NCBI GenBank assembly: GCA_025200525.1
Contig: CM045762.1
Coordinates: forward strand, 89,098,717-89,162,716
Source: Camellia lanceoleosa
Taxonomy: Eukaryota; Streptophyta; Magnoliopsida; Ericales; Theaceae
DNA length: 64,000 bases
Direction of reading: 5' to 3'
The notes beneath the pieces are model-generated. The model was not told the origin of the DNA, searched no databases, and worked only from the letters and a program-made list of their open reading frames with translations. Each line of letters begins with the position of its first letter. The stretch's first letter is position 1. The translations under genes and the position numbers were made by a program. This document shows, in pieces, positions 57,141 to 64,000 of this stretch.

Positions 57141-57761
57141 GTGGTTGCACCAAGTAAAGGCAATTTCATCCACCTTGCATCAGATGGTGAAATACCCCCA
57201 TGGGAAGGGAGTAGCCATCGTTTTTGGAAATTCATCGATCCATCCATCGCCAGAAGTATCTACGCTAGTTTTGGAAATTGGGCACGGTATGGAGGATGTA
57301 TTCATGTCGGGTTTTACCAGCCGAGGCAGGTTGTCTTGAACATCTTAGCTGTTAATGAGGGGGTGTATGTTAGCGCACAATCAGTATACCTCATGAACAA
57401 GCTTCAACACATCCCCAAGATGGGATTGGGAAAGAGCGGCCGGAAGGGCGTTGCAGCGTTGGCCGAAGTGCCACACAACCCACACACCTTTGGCTTGGGT
57501 TATCTACCCACCAAAGAGGATTGGATAAGGAAAGGTAAGGAGATGGCTGGGAGAGCCAGAGTGAAGCAAGCGGGGATGCTTTTTGAGCTAATGCACCGAC
57601 CCATCCAGGGTACCCTAAACGGACGCTTTGTCCGAGAGGGGGAGGACTTTCCATTTTGTGGCTTCCCAGAGCCGTGGGTAAACGAAGAGAAGCGCCGTGT
57701 GCCAGGGTTTGAGATTTTCTTTGACCTACAGTTATCTGGGGATGACGTTGCCAAAGAGTAG
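57141..57761 (+). pseudogene. G-patch-like region of element C
   Basis: The first part switches frame (WLHQVKAISSTLHQMVKYP in one frame to about 57335; the 57141-57761 frame takes over from about 57325). From there SAQSVYLMNKLQHIPKMGLGKSGRKGVAALAEVPH and GLGYLPTKEDW carry the glycine-rich G-patch-like motif, then GRFVREGEDFPFCGF and PGFEIFFDLQL. It ends in tag. Strong similarity to 37272-37928 of A supports coding origin. Confidence 0.65.
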
Positions 57762-58568
57762 ACGGACCCATTAGCTGAGGCTAAGCAAAGCAAGAAAGTG
57801 GAGTCTAAGGACGCCGAAAGTGAAATGAGGATTGCGCTGGCGTGTCTACTTTCAGATCCTCCGATCGAACAGAAGTGCTTGGGGGATAACTTTACGTTGT
57901 CCATGATTGGGAATGAAACGGTTGTGGGCCTACCAGCAAACATTTTGGATGCATCTATCGCACCCTCTCTCATTTGGCAGTATAAAGAGGGATTTTTGTC
58001 AAGCAGCACCGGGTCAGGTAGCGAGCCGGAATCTGATTCCTCCGAATCTGTTGAGTTGGAATCAAGTTCCAGCTCGACTGAGTCTGAGTCCAGTATTCCT
58101 GGGGGTGATAACCCGGATGCCACAGTCCTGTCTAGGTCGTCTTTTTCTTTCTCTTTTGAGTCTGTTGTAACGGAAGAATCGGACGATTTGGAAGCAATTA
58201 ATGAGAATGATGTGGCTGAGGTTTCTGAGTACTTTTCTATACCTTTGATTTATTGCTTGAATCAGGACTTTCAAAATTTTGATAAAAACGACGAGGAAGA
58301 AATTCCTCCGGTTTTGCAATGATTAATTGATCAAGAGCAGGAAAGATTTGTTAAACCCTTAATGGAGAAAATCACTACTGTGAATATTGGTATTGAGGAG
58401 GACCTGCAGCTGGTCCAGATCGGGTCCATGTCGTCTTCGGAGGAACGCAAGCACTTAGTCACTTTATTAAGAGATTTCAATGATGTTTTCACGTGGTCCT
58501 ACGAAGACATGCCTGGAATCGATCATGAGATTGTACAGCACCGGATCCCTTTTAACCCCGAGGCCTGA
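57762..58568 (+). pseudogene. Acidic Ser-rich spacer of element C
   Basis: Open from 57798 to a tga at 58320-58322. A run of Ser/Glu/Asp (SGSEPESDSSESVELESS) is followed by SFSFSFESVVTEESDDLEA and FDKNDEEEIPPVL. After the stop it continues as the pre-RT segment (58362-58568), with LVQIGSMSSSEERKHLVTLLRDFNDVFTWSYEDMPGID, the conserved lead-in to Ty3/gypsy RT. Confidence 0.7.
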
Positions 58569-59726
58569 CCCGTTCAACAAAAACTCAAAAGGATCCACCC
58601 GGACTGGGCCCTCAAGATCAAGGAAGAGGTCACCAAGCAAATTGACGTGGGTTTCCTGCTAGTATCCGAATACTCAACTTGGTTGGCCAACATTGTTCCA
58701 ATGCCGAAGAAGGATGGCAGGATCCGGGTATGCGTGGATTTCAAGGATTTGAACAGAGCCAGTCCGAATGACGACTTTCTCTTGCCGCATATTGACGAGT
58801 TAGTGGACTTCACAGCAGGGCATGCTTTGCTTTTGTTCATGGATGGATTCTCGGGCTATAATCAGATAGTGATGGCACCTGTAGATCGGGAGATGACTGC
58901 TTTGACCACCCCATGGGGGACTTACTATTACAGGGTGATGCCATTTGGGTTAAAGAATCCTGGAGCTACATATCAACGGGCCGCGACCACAATATTGCAC
59001 AACATGATCCACAAATAGGTTGAGGTGTACGTGGACGACATGATTGCCAATTCCAAAGAAAGAGAGGGCCACTACACCGCCTTGCAAAAATTCTTCCAAA
59101 GGATTAGAGAATTTCGATTGCGGCTGAATCCTCAGAAGTGTACTTTGATTATTCTGATAGGAAAATCTTTGGGGTTCTTGATTACACAGAGAGGTATCGA
59201 AGTCGACCCTTCCAAAATCAAGGCCATCCTAGAAATGCCACCACCAAGGACTGAAAAGAAGGTGCGAGGCTTTCTAGGTAAAGTTCAATTCATAAGACGG
59301 TTTATCTCAAAATTAACCTTCACTTGTCAACCACTTTTTGGTCTCCTGAAGAAAGGAAAGAAATTTCAATGGGACGGCCGATGCCAAGCTGCTTTTGAAC
59401 AGATCAAGGAATACTTACAGAACCCGCCCGTGTTGGCACCGCCAGAGCCGGGGAGACCATTGATTTTGTATCTTTCAGTAACTGAGACTACAATGGGCTG
59501 CATGCTCACGCAAGAATCAGAGGACAAAGTGGAGAGAGCCATCTACTACCTGAGCAAGAAGATGCTGGAGTATGAGACTCGCTACACACCATTGGAAAAG
59601 GCTTGCTTAGCCTTGGTATGGGCTACCAGGAAGCTACGGCACTACCTGTTAGCTCACTCTGTAATGTTGGTTTCAAGATTGGATCCCATCAAATATTCTT
59701 TTCGAGAAATCAACACTTACGGGTAG
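58569..59726 (+). pseudogene. Reverse transcriptase and first RNase H of element C
   Basis: Starts PVQQKLKRIHPDWALKIKEE after a tga at 58566-58568. RT motifs: VPMPKKDGRIRVCVDFKDLN, FMDGFSGYNQIVMAP, WGTYYYRVMPFGLKNPGATY. A tag at 59016-59018 stands where A has Glu, just before VEVYVDDM with the catalytic Asp pair (about 59025-59045). Thumb: PPRTEKKVRGFLGKVQFIRRF. RNase H 1 begins near 59460 (LYLSVTETTMGCMLTQES) and has AIYYLSKKMLEYETRYTPLEKACLALVWATRKLRHYL. It runs to a tag at about 59724 after a frame change. This is the best-preserved RT in the window. Confidence 0.9.
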
Positions 59727-60407
59727 GCTAGCTCATTGGTTGTTGTTGCTTTCCGAATTCGATCTGAAATATGTGACACGCAAGTCAGTCAAGGGAAGAG
59801 CAGTAGCAGAATTCTTAGCCGACCATCCAGTGGAAGGAGGTGAAGCAGTTGAGTACTTATTCCCAGATGAGGCCATTCTTCATATCGACGACGAGTTTTG
59901 GACGATGTACTTTGACGGAGCGTCAAACCAGTACGGGTACGGGATAGGAGTGTTACTGATAGCACCTGACAACTCCCGTATCCCCCTAGCATTCATGGTC
60001 CGGTTCAAAGTCTCAAACAACAAAGCAGAATATGAGGCATGCATTGCCGGTTTAGAAGCAGCCTTGGAACTAGGGGCAAAACGGTTGAACGTCATCGGGG
60101 ACTCGAACCTTGTTGTATCTCAAGAAAAAGGAGATTGGAAAGTCAAAGAAGAAAAGATGATAACGTATCACCAGACCTTGGATTTGCTAATTCCTCGGTT
60201 TGAGAAGCTGAACTTTGCTCATCTATTAAGGGAGAACAACAGGTTCGTAGATTCACTAGCAACTCTATCTTCCATGATAGACATCCCGTTTGGAGTCCGA
60301 ATAGGTCCAGTCATTATCGACCAAAAATTTGTCTGGCTTACAAGTCGATTGCTGCTATAGATGAGGTTCAAGATGAGAACCCCTAGTATTACGATATTTG
60401 GAATTTC
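59727..60407 (+). pseudogene. Second RNase H of element C
   Basis: Open for 206 codons (59740-60360). FADHPVEGG-type lead-in, then WTMYFDGASNQYGYGIGVLL with the first Asp, NKAEYEACIAGLEAALELGA with the Glu, and VIGDSNLVVSQ with the second Asp; near the end, LLRENNRFVDSLATL. The aspartate/glutamate set for an RNase H fold is present. Frame is lost near 60345. Its place between RNase H 1 and integrase defines the Tat-type pol. Confidence 0.88.
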
Positions 60408-61617
60408 TTGGAGAAGGAAGCATATCCACCAGGGGTAAATGCCAAGGATAAAAGGACAATCAGAAGAATGGCCGTTCAGTTCATTATCTACGGAGGTAAA
60501 TTGTATAAGAGATGTGATCTGGGAATGCATAAGCTGTGCGTTGAAGCTGAAAAATCAAAACACCTGATGGAGGCCATCCATGGAGGGGAATGTGGTGCGC
60601 ATATGAAGGGGGTAATGCTAGCTCGGAAGATGCTCAGACAAGGTTATTATTGGTCCACCATGGCGGAGGATTGTATCAGCTTTGTTCAGTGATGCCACAA
60701 ATGTCAGATCCATACAAATCGCATGAACATCCCGCCGTCGAAGCTATACAATATGACTTCGCCATGGCCATTTTCAGTTTGGAGAATCGGGGCTGTCACT
60801 CCGAAAGGGTCTAATGGGCATGAGTTCATCCTAGTCGCGATAGATTATTTCAAAAAGTGGGTTGAGGCCCAATCCTATGCGGTGTTGAAGGCTTCACATG
60901 TTGCGAAATTCAGTAGAAACAACATCATCTGTCGCTACAGGGTCCCAAACGAGATCATTTCAGATAACGGTTCCCACTTCAAGAAGGAAGTGATTGACTT
61001 GTTGGAAAAATACAACGTGGCTTTTCATAAGTCATCCACCTATCGGCCGCAGACCAATGGAGCGGTCGAGGCCGCCAACAAGAATATCAAACACATACTG
61101 CAGAAGATGGTGGAAACCTACCGTGATTGGCCAGATAAGTTGTTGTTTGCTCTGTGGGGCTACCGGACTTCAATTAGAACATCTACTGGAGCAACTCCGT
61201 ATTCAGGAGTTTATGGGATGGAGGCCGTTCTACCTATCGAGATTGAAGTTTCATCTTTGAGAGTGCTGGCTGAGTGTCAGGTAGCCGAAGCAGATTGGCA
61301 ACAGAGTAGATTTGAAGAACTCATGCTCTTTGACGAGCGCAGACTAAAAGCACTGTACCATGTTCAAGGTTATCAGCGAAGAATTGCCAGGGCTTTCAAC
61401 AAGAAAGTTAAGTCCAGGAATCTAAAAGAAGAAGATTTGGTGCTCAAGGACAACCGAGCTCCCATCTACGACCCTAGGGGAAGTTCAGAGCCAATTGGAA
61501 AGGTCCCTACATCATTAAGACTATCTGGTCAGGTGGAGCTATCGTTCTGATGGACCTAAATGGCCTAGAGTTCTCACAGCCGATCAATATGGACAAGTTG
61601 AAGAGATATTACCCTTG
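60408..61617 (+). pseudogene. Integrase of element C, first catalytic Asp missing
   Basis: The zinc region (60408-60692) has HKLCVEAEKSKHLMEAIHGGECGAHMKG, then a tga, then CHKCQIHTNRMN in the next stretch. The catalytic core (60723-61550): where A reads VWGIDVIRAV, C reads VWRIGAV, so three codons including the Asp are lost. The other residues are present in SDNGSHF and NGAVEAAN. The C-terminal part changes frame near 61485 (GKFR.NW and GPYIIK-type motif split) and finishes at 61617 as PINMDKLKRYYP. No chromodomain. Inactive by deletion and frameshift. Confidence 0.88.
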
Positions 61618-62275
61618 AGTGGCTCGCTAGGCCGAAAACCTGAACGGGCGACCTAGGCAAAAGCTAGAGCATGAAAATTTTGAAATTATAAAAACTGAGC
61701 TTGTAAGGTTGAAAACCCGCAAAGGGCGGCCTTGGCAAAAGTTAGAGCGTAAAAGGAGAGTGAAAATACATGAGTGAACCTGAGCCTAAACTACATAAGG
61801 CTTGATTCCCATCTTTGGGATACGTAGGCAACTTCATCCTGAAGTTTAGCCATAAACTCTTCCCCGATCAACTTTGTCCATTTGATCACCTTGGTCATCT
61901 TTGTCTATTCAGCATTCAAGAGCTTCGGTGATGATCTCCGGTGCAGTGCTACTCAGACTAGGGGCAACTTTCCAGTTGCTGGGATCTAGGATTGTGCATC
62001 TCAATGACAGATCTCAGGCATGTCTAGTTCTAATCCATATCGAAAATGGTTTTGAAAAGTTTTAATAAAAGTTGACTTTGTTCAAATTAATCTTTTTACA
62101 ACTTAGACCATTTTTGGACCAAAGCAGAAAATTTTCAGTACCCACAATCTTCAATTTTATTGATTTCAATACAAAGTCCTCCTGCTCTTGCATACAAATT
62201 GAAGTTGCTTTTGGTTACATTCTTAAAGAAAACTTGAAAGTACTAATAAAGCAATAAATCCAGGGCAAAGCTAAG
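61618..62275. other. Convergent 3' ends of pol and DUF7745-like gene in element C
   Basis: Non-coding mirror of 32768-33418 in A. The gggcgacctaggcaaaag/gggcggccttggcaaaag repeat (about 61647 and 61724), the conserved motif at 61789-61832, and a minus-strand polyadenylation-like signal near 62235-62250. Confidence 0.55.
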
Positions 62276-63563
62276 TCAGGTGTTCCTGCGCCTCCTCCCA
62301 GAGCTGGTCGAAGCTTCTGACGCCAAGGTGGGCTCAATCTGTGCCTCTTCGTTGAGCCAATCTATGTACTCATCAGACAAGTTGCAACTGAAAGTAGGTG
62401 CGGGGGCCAGGAGCTCTCTAGTTCCCCATGCCGTGGCATACCAAGCAAGTTGTGCGGCTCGAATCGAGAATGCAGCAGGGTATTCTATCCCCTCTGCTGG
62501 GCAAATCTGATCATGGCCGAATTGGCATTGGAACCGAAAAGGAAAGTAAAACACGCAATGCGTCAGACCAATCAACTAAATCCCAGTCTTCCGAGACATG
62601 ATGTAGCTCATTGTCGGTAGATTGAGCCAAGGACAACACCAAGCGATGCGGTCTGCAGACAAATTGCACATCCAATCAAACCACTATCCTTCATCTAGGG
62701 AATCGACTAGATGATGTCGGAAGAAGTAGCCGCGAGCTGAGTATGCCGGGCAAGAGTCCACAACCTGCAACTTATCCATCAACCACACCTGGAGAGGGAT
62801 GAAAAATGAGAGATTAAAGAATAGAGAGATGTACGATGAGAGAATAGTGAGAAAAGGGTTTTGTGAGAAAAATCGAGCCTGAGAGCCGAGTGATGTGAGC
62901 AATACATATGTGAGATTGGGTAGGAAACATTACCTGCAGCAATAGTGGACTCCCCGCAAATCTGGTCGTCTTCCGGTGATGGAAAGCGTCCAAGCCCATC
63001 AATGTCTCGGCCAACGTCATGGCAATGCAGCTTTTTCCCTCCTTCAAGCCTTGGGCAACCTCAATCAACCGGACGCTAGATCCTCCGAAGCTTGAGGCAA
63101 GCAAGAAATGAGATAGCATGCATAAACAAAGGGCGTGTCGCCGAAAACCCTGCCAATGATGGTCGCCGCGGTCGCCGGCATCAGAAAACTGGCAAATCAA
63201 ACTTGGAACATCCAGCATTCCGTCACCAATCAAAGATCAAGCGTCATGCATCGTGAGCCCACACATTCGCCCTAAAGCTTGGGCGTGGCCACAGCGAAGT
63301 TGGGGCAAGATTTCTTCGTTGTGCTCGGATTCCATCAAAACTTGGAAATCTTCGAAGGTAGGACATACCTTTTGCCCGCCAAAGCTAAAGACATGTGTTA
63401 CCGGGTTCCAAAACCTTGCCGCGGCATGGAGGAATGGAAAGTGCAGCGGAGTACGACTCAAAGTGAATAGTGCGTTTATGCCGAACCCCCGGAAATTCAG
63501 CCTTTCCGAGCCATCCAAGTTGGCAATCCAAGCTCTGAGATTTTGGGCAAGGAACTCTTCCAT
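62276..63563 (-). pseudogene. DUF7745-like accessory gene of element C, antisense to pol
   Basis: The ATG at 63563-63561 on the minus strand (MEEFLAQNLRAWIANL) aligns with copy A. Exon 1 (63563-62934): AAARFWNPVTHVFSFGGQKVC, FEDFQVLMES, ALGRMCGLTMHDA followed by a single tga, then DVPSLICQFSDAGDRGD and QGLKEGKSCIAMTLAETLMGLD. The intron 62933-62789 has GT-AG ends at the same place as in A. Exon 2 (62788-62276): VWLMDKLQVVDSCPAYSARGYF, a tag, a degraded stretch, then MIGLTHCVFYFPFRF and a Ser/Arg-rich end. Better preserved than copy A: exon 1 has one stop and no frameshift that I can see. Function unknown. Confidence 0.7.
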
Positions 63564-63673
63564 TTGGAGCAAATCAGTGTTGAATTGAGAAAAACTACGA
63601 AGTTGAGGCTTTTTGTAGGGGATAAGGTGTGAGTGGAAGACAACTGTCAGCATTCTGGTGATTCTTGCCATTT

Positions 63674-63775
63674 ATGGCCGACCGGCCAAAAATGGTGCCG
63701 ACCGACCACCACTGTTGGCCGATGGAAATTTATTATGGCCGGTGGCCTTTCCCTATGGCCGATGGCCTTCCCTTT
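63674..63775 (-). promoter_or_regulatory. GGCC cluster upstream of DUF7745-like gene, copy C
   Basis: tggccgaccggccaa, tgccgaccgacca, tggccgatgg, atggccggtggcc and atggccgatggcc within 100 bp, ending about 110 bases upstream of the ATG on the minus strand, as in A. Confidence 0.55.
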
Positions 63776-64000
63776 TGCTCCATTAGCTTATTATAAGTTG
63801 AATATGTTTAGGAATTGTGGTTGGAACCTTCCCCAATGTCTTCCGGTGGCGATTTTGTGAAGTCACGTCTATTTGTTTATCAAGTTGTTGTACATTTGCT
63901 TAACGAGTTGTATTTTACATTCTTTAAGTTTTTTTCTTTGCTTATCGAGTTGTATCTACACTTGGTTAGCTTATCGAGTTCTTTGTTTTGCTTATCAAGC
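63776..64000. other. Spacer upstream of the DUF7745-like gene, element C
   Basis: AT-rich. gcttatcgagttgta/gcttatcaag words recur four times (63895-64000), matching the reversed words of 31068-31130 in A. The PMD gene of C should follow beyond the window if the layout of A holds. Confidence 0.5.

Larger units (their letters stand above)
48985..64000 (+). mobile_element. Element C: Tat-like Ty3/gypsy retrotransposon, plus strand, right end outside window
   Basis: The 5' LTR starts TGCAGAC at 48985, inside the PMD gene of B. The first bases are the reverse complement of the gtcaaaaatgggttgtctgca-type terminus of the other LTRs. The five bases before it are atggg. Gag-pol lies at about 53970-61617 on the plus strand and a DUF7745-like gene on the minus strand at 62276-63563, mirroring element A. 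The 3' LTR is not in the window. The PBS is deleted (junction near 53283). Confidence 0.88.

Overview
The window is repeat-dominated plant nuclear DNA. I see no host gene, rRNA, tRNA, CRISPR array or bacterial-type operon. The evidence for a seed plant is Ty3/gypsy elements of the Tat type (a dual RNase H pol, a degenerate Cys-His gag knuckle, and extra genes on the opposite strand), plant mobile domain (PMD) sequences, GT-AG introns with pyrimidine-rich acceptors, and AT-rich non-coding DNA. The species cannot be told from sequence alone.

Nearly everything belongs to one superfamily of very large Tat-like elements. Their LTRs are about 3.4-5 kb, begin TGTAGAC (or TGTA/TGCA) and end GTCTACA (or GTCTATA). 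They carry a constant R/U5-like block (cagagtcgcca..., cctaaatatttt) and GGCCGACC-rich clusters. Five copies or fragments can be layered by insertion order. (1) 1-5944 is the interior of an old minus-strand copy 'D' with an unrecognised multi-exon acidic reading frame and a decayed PMD gene. A solo LTR at 5945-10896, flanked by perfect CTTCC target duplications, interrupts it. (2) 10897-13509 is old unassigned DNA that includes an LTR remnant in the opposite orientation. (3) 13510-16917 is the 3' LTR of minus-strand element 'B', whose interior resumes only at 45686. (4) Between these two parts lies a hAT-like element (16919-17694 and 45529-45678). It carries a small poly-A-tailed or MITE-like insert, and the 27-kb minus-strand element 'A' (18127-45510) sits at the end of that insert. 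The left LTR of A is itself split by another solo LTR (19221-23511, TSD GCCCT). (5) The PMD gene of B is interrupted at 48985 by plus-strand element 'C', which runs off the right edge.

Element A is complete in layout but decayed. From its 5' end on the minus strand it has an LTR, PBS, leader, gag, protease, G-patch-like region, acidic spacer, RT/RNase H, a second RNase H and integrase. Two genes follow on the opposite (plus) strand: a DUF7745-like gene and, beyond it, a PMD gene with introns. Then come a tandem-repeat array, the PPT and the 3' LTR. Element C repeats the same order in mirror image as far as the DUF7745-like gene. All gag-pol and accessory frames carry stops or frameshifts. C has also lost its PBS and the first catalytic Asp of integrase.

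The most interesting system is the two-gene antisense module. PMD and DUF7745-like genes lie downstream of pol, point against it, contain conserved introns, and sit behind GGCCGACC/GGTCGGCC clusters that also mark the LTR promoters. Host PMD proteins (MAIN, MAIL1) act in silencing-related pathways, so a counter-silencing or self-regulatory role is a reasonable hypothesis, but this sequence does not prove it.
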